Shown: positions 38,613-47,857, counted from the stretch's first letter. The stretch: 51,124 nt of DNA from Sphingosinicella sp. (GCA_016793845.1 JAEULI010000042.1:1-51124), one strand, 5' to 3'. Program-made: numbers and translations. Notes: generated from the sequence alone by a model not told the origin.

Positions 38613-39803
38613 ATGATCACCACGCGCCCCCTGCCCCCGGTCTTCGGCGGCGACCCGCTGCTCGACTTCTATCACGAACAGTTGCTCCGGCACTGGACGC
38701 CGCGCCAGCGCGCGCTTGCCGCCGGTCTCGGGAAGCTGGCGGGACGCGGCACGCACGACCCCCGCTGCCGCGCGCTCGGCATCCCTGAAGACGAGGCGCG
38801 CCTGCTCTCGGGGATCGTCGACCCCGCGCATTACCTGTCGCAGCTCTACCGCCGGGGCATTCACCGGCTGCTCAATCCCGCCGCCATCCCGCTCGCCTCC
38901 AGCCTGCTCAAGGACAAGCGCAGCTTCGCCGCCGCCATTGCGAACGCGGGATTGCCGGCGCCGGAAACCTTCTCCGGCACGGCCTCCCCCGCCGCCGTTG
39001 CCGCCTGGTTCGAACGGCACGGCGAGATCGTCGCCAAGCCGAACTACAGCTCGCGCGGCCGCGGCGTCGCCCGCTACCGGCGCATCGCGCACGGCTGGGC
39101 GGACAGCAACGGAACGCGCTTTCAGGCCGACGCGCTGGCGGCACATCTGGCGCGTGTCGTCGGCCGCGGCGGCCTCCTCCAGCAGGCATTGCGAACGGCG
39201 CCGCGCCTGTCGGACATCTCCCCGGGCGCCCTCCCGACGCTGCGCGTGCATACGTTCCGCCTCGGCGGAACGCTCGCCGCGCACGGGCTCGTGCTCCGCA
39301 TCGGCGGCGGATCGGGACCGGTCGACAATTTCAGCCGTGGAGGTCTTGCCGCCGCCGTCGTGGACGGCACTGCCGGAGACGTCATCGGAAAGGCAGACGG
39401 CTGCATCCGGCACCTGCGGCGCCACCCCGCGACCGGCATTTCGCTCGAAGAGATCGACCTGCGCGACCTCGCCGACGCCGCCGTCCGGCTCGCCATCGCG
39501 GCGCACGCGGCGATCGGCGCCGGTTATGGCCTCATCGGCTGGGACATCGGCCTTGCCGATTGCGGCCCCGTGCTTATCGAGGGCAACTGGAATCCCGGCC
39601 ACCAGCTCACGCAGTTCACGAATGCCTGCGGCCTGTCGCAGCTTGCCGTGGGCCGCGCCTATCTGCAGGCACTCGAAGCGCTGCCCGCCGGCGCGTGGGC
39701 CGATGCCGCACCACTACAGTGGGATGGCCAGTATCTGCCCGCCCCCAAACTTGCGCCTCTTCCCTCTCCGTCTATAAGCACCGCTGGGCTGCAAACCGAC
39801 TGA
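38613..39803 (+). CDS. ATP-grasp protein (sugar-transfer-associated type)
   Basis: A 396-aa ATP-grasp-fold ligase-like protein. Seen: the ATP-binding lysine segment EIVAKPNYSSRGRGVARYR, LPTLRVHTFRLGG, and the metal-binding end GWDIGLADCGPVLIEGNWNPG (W310, D311; E323, N325). It resembles the ATP-grasp subgroup found beside sugar and polysaccharide transfer genes. The start is taken as ATG 38613; an in-frame GTG at 38532 is possible but adds a basic, unconserved stretch. It leads a tight operon with a CDP-alcohol phosphotransferase and a HIT protein. The substrate, presumably a polar or lipid-head-group acid, is unknown. Confidence 0.8.
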   Translation: MITTRPLPPVFGGDPLLDFYHEQLLRHWTPRQRALAAGLGKLAGRGTHDPRCRALGIPEDEARLLSGIVDPAHYLSQLYRRGIHRLLNPAAIPLASSLLKDKRSFAAAIANAGLPAPETFSGTASPAAVAAWFERHGEIVAKPNYSSRGRGVARYRRIAHGWADSNGTRFQADALAAHLARVVGRGGLLQQALRTAPRLSDISPGALPTLRVHTFRLGGTLAAHGLVLRIGGGSGPVDNFSRGGLAAAVVDGTAGDVIGKADGCIRHLRRHPATGISLEEIDLRDLADAAVRLAIAAHAAIGAGYGLIGWDIGLADCGPVLIEGNWNPGHQLTQFTNACGLSQLAVGRAYLQALEALPAGAWADAAPLQWDGQYLPAPKLAPLPSPSISTAGLQTD

Positions 39804-39810
39804 GAGACCT

Positions 39811-40923
39811 GTGGACACGCCAACGACGCTTCTTCTCGCAGGAAAGAACGAAACGCCGATCTGGGGCATGTCTTCCGCCGAACGCATCCGGCGCATCGCA
39901 GCCGCGCGCGCGCCGCAGGCGGATCAGTCGGGCGTCATCGTCGCCGACACCCGCTTCGCCTTCGACCCGCAGTGGTTCGGTTGGATCGCTGAACGCCCCG
40001 GCACCGCCCTCACCCTCGGCGGTCACCCAGTGCTAGCAAACGTGCCACCGGACCGTGCCGGAGCCGTGCGCGATGCCATCGAGGCCGGCAGCGATGCCTG
40101 GGCGGAAGGGCTTGCCGTCACCGCCTATGAAGACGGCATCACCATCTACAACGCCGTGCTCCGAAAGCGCGAACGCCCCTTCCTCATCGAGCTGATCCCG
40201 GCGAACGTCCGCGCCATCGAACGCGCGAGCTATTTCGGCGCCTACAAGGGCGTCACCGACATCCTCACCAAATACCTGTGGCCCGAATGGGCACTCGTCC
40301 TCACCCGCATCGCCGCGCGCATCGGCATGACGCCCAACATGGTGACGACGATCGGCGCCGCGCTCTGCGTGTGGGCGACGATCCTGTTCTGGGACGGACA
40401 CTACTGGACCGGCATGGCGGCGGGCCTCGTCTTCATGGTGCTCGACACCGTTGATGGCAAGCTCGCGCGCTGCACGATCACCTCGTCGTGGTGGGGCAAT
40501 GTCTTCGATCACGGGCTCGATCTCGTGCACCCGCCCTTCTGGTGGTACGCGTGGGGCGTCGGCCTTGCCGCGCATGGCCTCGCGCTCGATCCACCCGTGT
40601 TCTGGATGGTGATGGGCGTGATGGTCGGCGGCTATGTGCTGCAACGGCTCATCGAGGGCTGGTTCATCCACGTCGCCGGAATGCACATCCACGTCTGGCA
40701 GAAGGTCGACACCGATTTCCGCCTGATCACCGCGCGCCGCAACCCCAACATGGTGATCCTGTTCGTCAGTATGCTGTTCTCGCGCCCCGATCTCGGGCTT
40801 CTCGGCGTAACGGCGTGGACGGTGCTCAGTCTCGTCTTCCATTTCGTCCGGCTGCTGCAGGCGATCGTCGCGCGGCGCCGCGGCGCCCTCACCTCGTGGC
40901 TCAGCGACGGAAGCGCAGCGTGA
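39811..40923 (+). CDS. CDP-alcohol phosphatidyltransferase-family membrane protein with N-terminal extension
   Basis: 370-aa integral membrane enzyme. The family signature D-x2-DG-x2-AR-x8-G-x3-D-x3-D is perfect: D212, D215-G216, A219-R220, G229, D233, D237. It transfers a phosphoalcohol from a CDP carrier to an acceptor alcohol, as in phospholipid head-group synthesis. Residues 1 to about 140 form an extra soluble domain, faintly resembling a degenerate nucleotidyltransferase (LLLAGKNETPIWGMSSAERI). Start is GTG 39811, 7 nt after the ATP-grasp gene. It overlaps the HIT gene by 4 nt. Product uncertain. Confidence 0.88.
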   Translation: MDTPTTLLLAGKNETPIWGMSSAERIRRIAAARAPQADQSGVIVADTRFAFDPQWFGWIAERPGTALTLGGHPVLANVPPDRAGAVRDAIEAGSDAWAEGLAVTAYEDGITIYNAVLRKRERPFLIELIPANVRAIERASYFGAYKGVTDILTKYLWPEWALVLTRIAARIGMTPNMVTTIGAALCVWATILFWDGHYWTGMAAGLVFMVLDTVDGKLARCTITSSWWGNVFDHGLDLVHPPFWWYAWGVGLAAHGLALDPPVFWMVMGVMVGGYVLQRLIEGWFIHVAGMHIHVWQKVDTDFRLITARRNPNMVILFVSMLFSRPDLGLLGVTAWTVLSLVFHFVRLLQAIVARRRGALTSWLSDGSAA

Positions 40924-41354
40924 ACGACACCATCCGCCGCTTCGGCTACCCGGCAACGCTGGTTGCCGAATACGACCACTGGATCGTTCTGCTCCGCCCC
41001 GCGCAGCCCACGCTCGGCAGCCTCGTGCTCGCCGCGAGGTCGGACGTCACAGCCTTCGCGGACCTCGAACCCGCCGCCTATGCGGAACTCGCCAATGTCA
41101 GCTGCGATATCGAGACCGCGCTTCGCGCCGCCGTCGATCACACCAAGCTCAACTACCTGATGCTGATGATGGTGGACCCGCACGTCCATTCCCACGTCAT
41201 CCCCCGCTACGAGGGCACCCGCAGCTTCGAAGGCCGCGCGTTCCCGGACGCCGGCTGGCCGAAACTCCCGGCGCTTGGAGAAGCAGTGGAGTTGGACTCA
41301 GCCGGAATCGCCGCCGTTTCGGCGTGGCTCAAAGGGTTCTGGCCCGCGCGCTGA
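40920..41354 (+). CDS. HIT-family nucleotide hydrolase/transferase
   Basis: 144-aa HIT protein with GTG start (GTGA overlap with the previous stop). The catalytic histidine triad is in VDPHVHSHVIPRYEG, near residue 90. HIT enzymes cleave nucleotidyl bonds such as in dinucleoside polyphosphates or nucleotide-activated compounds. In an operon with an ATP-grasp and a CDP-alcohol enzyme, it may recycle or supply a nucleotide-linked intermediate. That role is inference. Confidence 0.9.
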   Translation: MNDTIRRFGYPATLVAEYDHWIVLLRPAQPTLGSLVLAARSDVTAFADLEPAAYAELANVSCDIETALRAAVDHTKLNYLMLMMVDPHVHSHVIPRYEGTRSFEGRAFPDAGWPKLPALGEAVELDSAGIAAVSAWLKGFWPAR

Positions 41355-41368
41355 AAACCCGCGCAATG

Positions 41369-41376
41369 TTAACCAT
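41369..41376 (+). promoter_or_regulatory. CtrA-like half-site upstream of chemoreceptor
   Basis: TTAACCAT, matching the CtrA half-site, lies 43 nt upstream of the chemoreceptor start. Together with sciP in the window it suggests cell-cycle control, by inference. Confidence 0.4.
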
Positions 41377-41418
41377 GATGAAACACCGCCGGCCGTATGC
41401 GGATAGGGCGGGAACCGG

Positions 41419-43575
41419 ATGTGCCGCTTTTCCCGGTGTATGGGGCTTGTGCTGGCTATGGAGCGTTTCAGGGATTTGATCGCGCGCGTTGACGTGTCGC
41501 CGTTTATCGCGATCATAACCCACTGGAAGATCAGCAAGAAGGTGCTGGTGAGCTACGGCATCGGCGGGCTCGCGATGGCGGTGCTTGCGATGGTCGCCAC
41601 CGGCTCGCTTCTCGTCACCCGTTCCACCGTCTCCGAAGTCGCCCACCTTGCCGACAGCGCCCGCTCGATTGCCCGCGCCCACGCCACTGCGATGACCGCG
41701 CAGGGCCGTATCAAGGACTATGTCATCCGCCCCGACGCCGCGCTCGTCGCGGAGGTCAACACAAGCCTCAATGCGGCACAGGATGCGCTAAAGCGCGCCG
41801 AAGACGGTGCGGCCATCGTCGGCGAGGAGGCCACGCTCGCGCGCATCGACCGGCTGCGCGGCGTTTTCCGCACCGAGTTCCGCGGCATCGTCGAAAACCA
41901 GACCGCGATCACCCGGCTCGTGTCCGGCACCATCGAGGCCAAGGGGCCGGAAATCGGCGCCGCGCTCCACGATATCGTCACGGCAAGCCACCGCGCAGGC
42001 GACCATCAGACAGCCTATAATGCAGCGCTCGCACTCGAAACCTATTCGCTGCTGCGGGTCGATGTGAACCGCTACCTCTCCTCGCCATCGCCGGAGATCG
42101 TCAAGCAGACCAAGTCCGACCTTCTCAACCTCGAAGATGCGCTGAACGGCGTGTTCGAAGGCCTCACCGATCCGGCGCTCACGCGCAAGGCCGACGGCAT
42201 CATCGTCAGCCTCGTCGCCTACGACAAGGCGTTCGACGAGATCGTCCGCCGCACCAGCGACCGCGACGCAGCCGTCGACCGGCTGCTCGGCAAGACAGGC
42301 CCCGCGTTCGAGCGCAACGTGGAGGCCTTCTCCGAAGCGATCGCCGATCAGCAGGGCATGGCCGATCTCGCCGCACAGGCCGCCGCCGGCGGCGCGATTC
42401 TCATCACGCTTCTTGCCGGCGCCGCCGGTATCGGCGTGTCGATCGTCGCGGGTCTCCTCACCAACCATCTGATCGCACGCCCGATCGCGACCATGGCGAA
42501 CACGATGCTCGCGCTCGCCCGCGGCGAAACCGGCACGCACATCGAAGGCGCACAGCGGCGCGACGAGGTTGGCGACATGGCGCGGGCCGTGGCCGTGTTC
42601 AAGGAGAACGCGACCGAAGTCGAAGAGCGCCGCCGCGCCGCGGTGGAAGCCGAACGCCGCGACCGCGAGCGCGAGGAAGCCGCACGCGCCGAACGCGAAA
42701 CCGAGCGCCAGCACGCCGCCGCCGAGAAACGCGCCGCGCTCAGCGAGCTTGCCGACGCATTCGAAACCAGCGTTCGCCACGTCGTCGCCGCCGTAGACAG
42801 TGCGGCGCGCCAGATCGCGGCGGGCTCGCAGCAGGTAAGCGACGCAGCGCGCAGCAGCGCCGTACTCGTCACCGATGTGACGGTCTCGGCGGAGGAAGCC
42901 AGCCACAACGCGCTCACCGTTGCCAATGCGTCCGAGGAAATGGCCCGCTCGCTCGCCGAAGTCTCGCACCGCGTCGTCGAGTCCTCGGCGATGTCGGAGC
43001 AGGCCGTGTCGCGCGCCCGCGCCACGGACGAGATCGTCGCCGGACTTTCGGTCGACGCCGAGAAGATCGGCGAGATCGTCGGCCTCATCAATTCGATCGC
43101 CGAGCAGACCAACCTGCTCGCACTGAACGCGACCATCGAGGCGGCCCGCGCCGGTGAGGCAGGGCGCGGCTTCGCTGTCGTCGCCAGCGAGATCAAGGCG
43201 CTCGCGAACCAGACCAGCAAGGCCACGATCGACATCAACGAACGCATCGGCGCGATCCAGTCGGTGACGCGCGAAACCGTCGGTGCGATCGAGGAGATCG
43301 TCTCCACGATCGGCGAAATCAACGGGATCGCCGCCACGGTCGCCGCTGCCGTCGAGCAGCAGGCGGCCACAACCTCCGAAATCGCACGCAATACGCATCA
43401 GGCGTCCGACAGCACGCACGCCGTCGCGCGCAACATCGATCAGGTACGCTCCGGCGTCGAGGCGACAGGCATCGCGGCAAAAGACGCGCTCGACGCAGCC
43501 GCCGACCTCAACCGGCAGGCCAGCACGCTCACCACAGAGGTCGACCGCTTCCTCGCCCGCGTCCGCGCGGCTTGA
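41419..43575 (+). CDS. Methyl-accepting chemotaxis protein
   Basis: 718-aa transmembrane chemoreceptor. TM1 about residues 37-62 ([20 protein letters not shown]), a helical periplasmic sensor domain of about 260 residues, TM2 ([20 protein letters not shown]), HAMP, a charged coiled-coil, then the signalling domain with the conserved tip [20 protein letters not shown] followed by [16 protein letters not shown]. No C-terminal pentapeptide for CheR tethering. Start may be ATG 41419 or ATG 41458; the latter removes 13 residues that look unrelated. No che genes are adjacent, so the array partners must be elsewhere. Confidence 0.93.
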   Translation: MCRFSRCMGLVLAMERFRDLIARVDVSPFIAIITHWKISKKVLVSYGIGGLAMAVLAMVATGSLLVTRSTVSEVAHLADSARSIARAHATAMTAQGRIKDYVIRPDAALVAEVNTSLNAAQDALKRAEDGAAIVGEEATLARIDRLRGVFRTEFRGIVENQTAITRLVSGTIEAKGPEIGAALHDIVTASHRAGDHQTAYNAALALETYSLLRVDVNRYLSSPSPEIVKQTKSDLLNLEDALNGVFEGLTDPALTRKADGIIVSLVAYDKAFDEIVRRTSDRDAAVDRLLGKTGPAFERNVEAFSEAIADQQGMADLAAQAAAGGAILITLLAGAAGIGVSIVAGLLTNHLIARPIATMANTMLALARGETGTHIEGAQRRDEVGDMARAVAVFKENATEVEERRRAAVEAERRDREREEAARAERETERQHAAAEKRAALSELADAFETSVRHVVAAVDSAARQIAAGSQQVSDAARSSAVLVTDVTVSAEEASHNALTVANASEEMARSLAEVSHRVVESSAMSEQAVSRARATDEIVAGLSVDAEKIGEIVGLINSIAEQTNLLALNATIEAARAGEAGRGFAVVASEIKALANQTSKATIDINERIGAIQSVTRETVGAIEEIVSTIGEINGIAATVAAAVEQQAATTSEIARNTHQASDSTHAVARNIDQVRSGVEATGIAAKDALDAAADLNRQASTLTTEVDRFLARVRAA

Positions 43576-43585
43576 TGCGCCTGCC

Positions 43586-44101
43586 ATGACTGCGATGCAG
43601 AGCGAGCCTCCGGTCGCTGTCGATCCGGCAGCCTATCGCCGCCAGGACGCCCACCTTTTTCGCGGCTGGGTCATCGACAAGTTCGCACAACTGGAGCACG
43701 CGCTCGCGCCGCTGCTGAACGATGCAGCGAACCGTCGCGAATATGCCGCGCTCAAACCGAAATTCCCGCATCTTGCCGGTCAGAAATTCGAACGACTGCG
43801 GAAAATAGCCGAGATCAATGCGCCGATCGGCCTGAACTCAGCGCAGGTTCTGAAACTGCTCGATCGCGTCAAGGCTTTTGAAACCCTTCGCGGTTTCCTC
43901 GCTCACGGAACCGTCGAAACGGCGCGCACCGATGCTGGCCGCGACATCTATATCTTCCGTTTGGTCCGCTATGGTGCAGACGGACCGACTTACGAACAAC
44001 TCGTTCTGACAGCCGAGGAAGCAAAGGCCCAACAGAAACACATTCGCTCCACCATCGATGCGCTAATCAGCCATCTAAAACGCAAGAGCATCTCCACCTG
44101 A
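43586..44101 (+). CDS. Hypothetical protein with HEPN-like R-x4-H motif
   Basis: 171-aa soluble, mostly helical protein that I do not recognise by family. It begins 11 nt after the chemoreceptor stop. FETLRGFLAHGTVE contains R-x4-H followed by G, like the active motif of HEPN-domain proteins (RNase or toxin-related), and the rest is helix-rich, consistent with that fold but not diagnostic. A long in-frame extension upstream lies inside the chemoreceptor gene and is a shadow. It could be translated with the chemoreceptor. ABC-F follows after 33 nt. Confidence 0.7.
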   Translation: MTAMQSEPPVAVDPAAYRRQDAHLFRGWVIDKFAQLEHALAPLLNDAANRREYAALKPKFPHLAGQKFERLRKIAEINAPIGLNSAQVLKLLDRVKAFETLRGFLAHGTVETARTDAGRDIYIFRLVRYGADGPTYEQLVLTAEEAKAQQKHIRSTIDALISHLKRKSIST

Positions 44102-44134
44102 CAGAGCACGAACATTCGTGTATCGCCCCCGCCC

Positions 44135-46006
44135 ATGCTCAATATCAACGGCATCACCGTGCGGCTTGGCGGCCGCATTATTCTGGACGGCGCGACCGCG
44201 TCGCTGCCTACGGGAAGCCGTGTCGGCCTGATCGGACGCAACGGCGCGGGCAAGTCGACGCTGATGCGCGTGATGTGCGGCCTTCTCGAAGCCGATGGCG
44301 GCGAGATCGAGACCGCGAACCGTTCACGCATGGGCTATATCGCACAGGAAGCCCCTGCCGGCACCGCGACGCCGCTTGAAACCGTGCTCGCTGCGGATAC
44401 GGAGCGCGCTGCCCTCCTCACCGAGTCCGAAACCGCGACCGACCCCGATCGCATTTCCGAAATTCACGAACGCCTGAACGCCATCGACGCGTGGACGGCG
44501 GAGGCACGCGCCGCGCGCATCCTCGTCGGCCTCGGCTTCGACGAGGAGATGCAGGGCCGCACGCTCGATAGCTATTCGGGCGGCTGGAAGATGCGCGTCG
44601 CGCTCGCCGCCCTGCTCTTCTCTGAGCCCGACCTGCTGCTGCTCGACGAGCCCTCGAACCACCTCGACCTCGAAGCGACGCTCTGGCTCGAAAACTTCCT
44701 GAAGACCTACCGCGCGACGATGATCATCATCAGCCACGAGCGCGATCTTCTGAACAACGTCGTCGATCACATCCTGCACCTCGAAGGCGGCAAGATCACG
44801 CTCTACCCGGGCGGCTACGATGCGTTCGAGCGGCAGCGCGCCGAGCGGCTCGCACAGATCGAAGCGGCACGCTCCGCGCAGACCCGGCAGCGCGAGAAGC
44901 TGCAGGATTATATCGCCCGCAACAGCGCCCGCGCGAGCACCGCGCGGCAGGCACAGTCGCGCGCCAAGGCGCTGGCGAAGATGCAGCCGATCGCCGCGAT
45001 CGCCGAAGACCCCAGCCTCAGCTTCGCATTCCCGAACCCCAGCGAGTTGAAGCCGCCGCTCATCACGCTCGACATGGCGTCGGTCGGCTACACCGAGGGC
45101 AACCCGATCCTCTCGCGCCTCAACCTGCGCCTCGATCCCGACGACCGCGTCGCGCTGCTCGGGCGGAATGGCAACGGCAAGACCACGCTCGCCCGTCTGC
45201 TCGCCGCGCAGCTGCCGCCGATGGAGGGCGACATGCGCACGGCTGGCAAGATGCGCGTCGGCTATTTCACGCAGTACCAGGTCGAGGAACTCGATACCGA
45301 GGACACGCCGCTCGAGCACATGACGCGCATCATGAAGGGCGCGACGCCCGGCGCCGTCCGCGCGCAACTCGGGCGTTTCGGCTTCTCCGGCGACAAGGCG
45401 CTCACCAAGGTCGGCAAGCTTTCGGGCGGCGAGCGCGCGCGGCTGGCGCTTGCGCTCATCACGCGCGAGGCGCCCCACATGCTGATCCTCGACGAGCCGA
45501 CCAACCACCTCGACGTCGATTCGCGCGAGGCACTGGTGCAGGCGCTGAACGAATATTCTGGTGCAGTCGTGCTCGTCAGCCACGATCGCCACATGCTCGA
45601 GCTGACCGCCGATCGTCTGGTGCTGGTGGACGGCGGGCGCGCCGAAGACTTCACGGGTAGCCTTGAGGATTATACCGACTTCGTGCTCGGCAAATCGAAC
45701 GACCGGCGGACAGGCGGCGCATCGTCCGGGAACCGCAAGGGAGCCCGCAAAGCCACCGCCGACACACGCGAGCAGGAAAAGCGCCTGCGTGCCGCCGTGA
45801 AGGCTTTCGAAGCGGACCTCGCGAAACTCGCCGCCGAACGCAGCGCGGTCGACCTTGCGATGTTCGACCCCTCGGCTGCCGCCCCCGCGCACGCGAGGAA
45901 GACGATGGGCGAACTGATGAAACTGCGCGCCGATCTGACGGACCGGATTCAAGCCACAGAGGCGGAGTGGCTCGCCGCGTCGGAAGCGCTGGAGGTTACA
46001 GCCTAA
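44135..46006 (+). CDS. ABC-F family ATPase
   Basis: 623-aa duplicated ABC protein without membrane domain. First cassette: Walker A GRNGAGKST, signature SGGWKMRVALAALLF, Walker B LLLLDEPSNHLD. Interdomain linker about residues 240-300. Second cassette: GRNGNGKTT, SGGERARLALAL, LILDEPTNHLD. A C-terminal charged coiled-coil extension (EQEKRLRAAVKAFEADLAKL) resembles Uup/YheS-like members. These proteins act at the ribosomal E site in translation control or antibiotic protection; resistance is not indicated here. Convergent 4-nt overlap with the TetR gene. Confidence 0.93.
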   Translation: MLNINGITVRLGGRIILDGATASLPTGSRVGLIGRNGAGKSTLMRVMCGLLEADGGEIETANRSRMGYIAQEAPAGTATPLETVLAADTERAALLTESETATDPDRISEIHERLNAIDAWTAEARAARILVGLGFDEEMQGRTLDSYSGGWKMRVALAALLFSEPDLLLLDEPSNHLDLEATLWLENFLKTYRATMIIISHERDLLNNVVDHILHLEGGKITLYPGGYDAFERQRAERLAQIEAARSAQTRQREKLQDYIARNSARASTARQAQSRAKALAKMQPIAAIAEDPSLSFAFPNPSELKPPLITLDMASVGYTEGNPILSRLNLRLDPDDRVALLGRNGNGKTTLARLLAAQLPPMEGDMRTAGKMRVGYFTQYQVEELDTEDTPLEHMTRIMKGATPGAVRAQLGRFGFSGDKALTKVGKLSGGERARLALALITREAPHMLILDEPTNHLDVDSREALVQALNEYSGAVVLVSHDRHMLELTADRLVLVDGGRAEDFTGSLEDYTDFVLGKSNDRRTGGASSGNRKGARKATADTREQEKRLRAAVKAFEADLAKLAAERSAVDLAMFDPSAAAPAHARKTMGELMKLRADLTDRIQATEAEWLAASEALEVTA

Positions 46007-46623
46007 GCCGGAGGCGCCAGCCGCCGCAGCATCGTCTTTGCAAGATCGAGCGCACGCGCACGCGGCAGGCGCGCGGACGAGAGGCTGTAATCGAGCCACA
46101 GCCCGTCCATCGTCGCCGAGACGAGCGCCGCGATATCGCGTGGCGGCACCGGGCCCTCAGGAAGCCGCGCCACCGCCTGCGCGAGCAGCGCCTGCAAGCG
46201 CGCGTTGTAATCCACGCTCACCGCGGCGAAATCGGGATTGTTGCGGACAAGCGCCCAGAAGGCGATCCACGCGCCAAGGATATCGGGGTTCGACCATTCG
46301 TCGCTGAAATGCACCTCGAACAGCCGATCGATCGTCTTCCACGGGTCCGCGTATCCGGCTGCGAGTTCTTCCGCGAAGCGCGCGATGAAGCTGTCGCAAA
46401 GCTCCTGATAGGTTTCCAGCAGCAGGTTCTCGGGATTGCTGAAATAGTGGCGCAGCAGCCCGTGCGACACGCCGGCCCGGCGGCAGATTTCACGCCCCGT
46501 GGTGCCGCGCGGGCCGAGCTGCGCGAGACAGCTGATCGTCACCGCGAGCAGATCCTGCCGCCGCAGCGCCGGTGTCTGCCGGCGCGCGCGGCGCCGTTTC
46601 GTTTCTTCTGTCGTGGACGCCAT
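46003..46623 (-). CDS. TetR-family regulator, BetI-like
   Basis: 206-aa regulator. N-terminal helix-turn-helix: GTTGREICRRAGVSHGLLRHYFSNPENLLLET, read as GTTGREICRRAGVSHG plus LLRHYFSNPENLL. The ligand domain resembles BetI (DEWSNPDILGAWIAFWAL). BetI represses choline-betaine genes; no bet genes are nearby, so the ligand is unknown. ATG 46623 is preceded by AAGGCAGG; an ATG at 46638 is possible. Confidence 0.88.
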   Translation of the reverse strand: MASTTEETKRRRARRQTPALRRQDLLAVTISCLAQLGPRGTTGREICRRAGVSHGLLRHYFSNPENLLLETYQELCDSFIARFAEELAAGYADPWKTIDRLFEVHFSDEWSNPDILGAWIAFWALVRNNPDFAAVSVDYNARLQALLAQAVARLPEGPVPPRDIAALVSATMDGLWLDYSLSSARLPRARALDLAKTMLRRLAPPA

Positions 46624-46697
46624 GCCTGCCTTCACCATCAAGGCAGACGTATCGCAGGCTGCGGGCCTGTCGCGCAAGCCGAAGCCAGTGGCCCCGC

Positions 46698-47309
46698 TCA
46701 GTCTAGATCGGGATCGTGGTAGTTTTGCACATAGGATGCGATCAGCCGGTCGACCGCCTCGCGCGTCACCCGGTTGTAGTCTTCGGAAAAGCCGAGTGTC
46801 GCCACCATCTTCCAGTGCCCATACATCAGGGCCACGAACAGAAAGGCGATTTCGCGACATGCCTTCTGGCTCAGCGTCGGGTTGCTGATCTGGATCTCGT
46901 GCGCGATCGTGTACTGGAGCAGATTATACTGCCCGCTGAGGTTCATGCGCACCGCCTCGGAACTCGCAGCAAGCGAGAACATCGCGTCGTAAACGCCATC
47001 GTCCCTCGGCTTCTGGTTCCCCGCGAGGAAGTCGAAATAGAAATCGAGGAACATCGGCAGGCGCTCGGTCACGGCAGCCTCGATGATGCCTTTCATCAGG
47101 CAGTCGCGGTAGCTTGCCGCCAGCGCATCGCACACCGCAACCATCAGGCCTTCGGGATCGGGGAAATAGTGCCGGATGAGCTGCCGCGACATGTCCGCTT
47201 CCTTGGCGATCGAATCGTAGGAAGGCATGGGCAGGCCTTCGCGGCCAATCGCCTTGATGGCAGCCTGCACGATCTCAGGCTTGCGAATTTCAGAAATGGG
47301 CTTCGGCAT
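46698..47309 (-). CDS. TetR-family regulator
   Basis: 203-aa TetR regulator. HTH region: PSYDSIAKEADMSRQLIRHYF. The C-terminal ligand domain is helical and unlike the neighbouring BetI-type protein, although both share the HTH style. ATG 47309 has a GGGGG site upstream. It is tandem with the previous TetR gene (74-nt gap); the target genes are unknown. A GGGTA...TACCC inverted repeat lies just upstream. Confidence 0.87.
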   Translation of the reverse strand: MPKPISEIRKPEIVQAAIKAIGREGLPMPSYDSIAKEADMSRQLIRHYFPDPEGLMVAVCDALAASYRDCLMKGIIEAAVTERLPMFLDFYFDFLAGNQKPRDDGVYDAMFSLAASSEAVRMNLSGQYNLLQYTIAHEIQISNPTLSQKACREIAFLFVALMYGHWKMVATLGFSEDYNRVTREAVDRLIASYVQNYHDPDLD

Positions 47310-47318
47310 GACGCCCCC

Positions 47319-47348
47319 GGGTAAGCTGATGGTTACTAATAGGTACCC
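47319..47348. promoter_or_regulatory. Candidate operator upstream of the TetR gene
   Basis: GGGTA (47319-47323) and TACCC (47344-47348) form an inverted repeat spaced 20 nt, 10 nt before the TetR start. Autoregulation is a common TetR feature; this site is inference. Confidence 0.3.
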
Positions 47349-47456
47349 GCGGGCGCGAGCGGCGCGAATGCTAACAGCGATGAAAGCAGTAGCAAGAGAA
47401 TAGTTAACAAGACGCAGAAAAGCGTTCGGCAAATGCAGGGTGCAGCACGCCGGTCG

Positions 47457-47482
47457 GGCCTCCCTATCGAGAGGCCGGTTTT
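47457..47482 (+). terminator. Orphan rho-independent terminator-like hairpin
   Basis: GGCCTC (47457-47462) pairs with GAGGCC (47471-47476) across an 8-nt loop and is followed by GGTTTTC on the plus strand. No plus-strand gene precedes it: the two TetR genes are on the minus strand and end elsewhere. It may terminate a small RNA or be a remnant at an island boundary. Confidence 0.5.
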
Positions 47483-47483
47483 C

Positions 47484-47749
47484 ATTGCGAACTCAAAGAC
47501 ATGCCTTCCAGCACGCGAATCCGCCACTTTCCATTTGAAAGCAAAAAGGGGGCCAATCGCCGGAAAGCACGTATTTCAAACGATGCGGCCCGCGCACTGT
47601 CTTCAAATTGTAAAGTAGCCCGACAACGACCGGGCGCGTTCGTTCATTGCCGGCCCAAGACCCCGCGACACGCGAGCAGACCATCAAACGATATCAGAGG
47701 ATAAAGCAGCCGCCATCTGCACGGCCATATTCGCACAGCGTGCGAACGA
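47484..47749. other. Non-coding gap, nothing supported
   Basis: This 266-nt stretch before the tRNA-like fragments has only short, overlapping open frames on both strands without ribosome sites or recognisable products. I see no further gene, promoter or repeat that I would defend. Confidence 0.5.
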
Positions 47750-47771
47750 TGGTCCCAACGGGACTCGAACT
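47750..47771 (-). other. tRNA 3'-end-like fragment, minus orientation (possible attachment site)
   Basis: On the minus strand this reads as a T-loop (GTTCGAGTCC) followed by CGTTGGGACCA, like a tRNA 3' end with CCA. The upstream bases do not complete a T-stem, anticodon arm or acceptor, so it is not a functional tRNA. Such 3'-end fragments are left where islands integrate into tRNA genes. Confidence 0.5.
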
Positions 47772-47823
47772 TGCCTCTGAGAAGCTTAGAAAACAGCCAT
47801 ACTTACAGATATGTAAATATCGG

Positions 47824-47843
47824 ATACCATGACCGATACCATG
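47824..47843 (+). repeat. Short direct repeat ATACCATG
   Basis: ATACCATG occurs at 47824-47831 and 47836-47843, a 12-nt period in an AT-rich patch between the two tRNA-like fragments. Its role is unknown; it could be an arm site for a recombinase. Confidence 0.45.
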
Positions 47844-47857
47844 GGACTTTTTGCATC

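Noticed and set aside
41788-43587. Minus-strand frame opposite the chemoreceptor
   Set aside because: Antisense shadow; no start context or domain.
44324-46099. Minus-strand frame opposite the ABC-F gene
   Set aside because: Antisense shadow; the plus-strand ABC cassettes are unambiguous.
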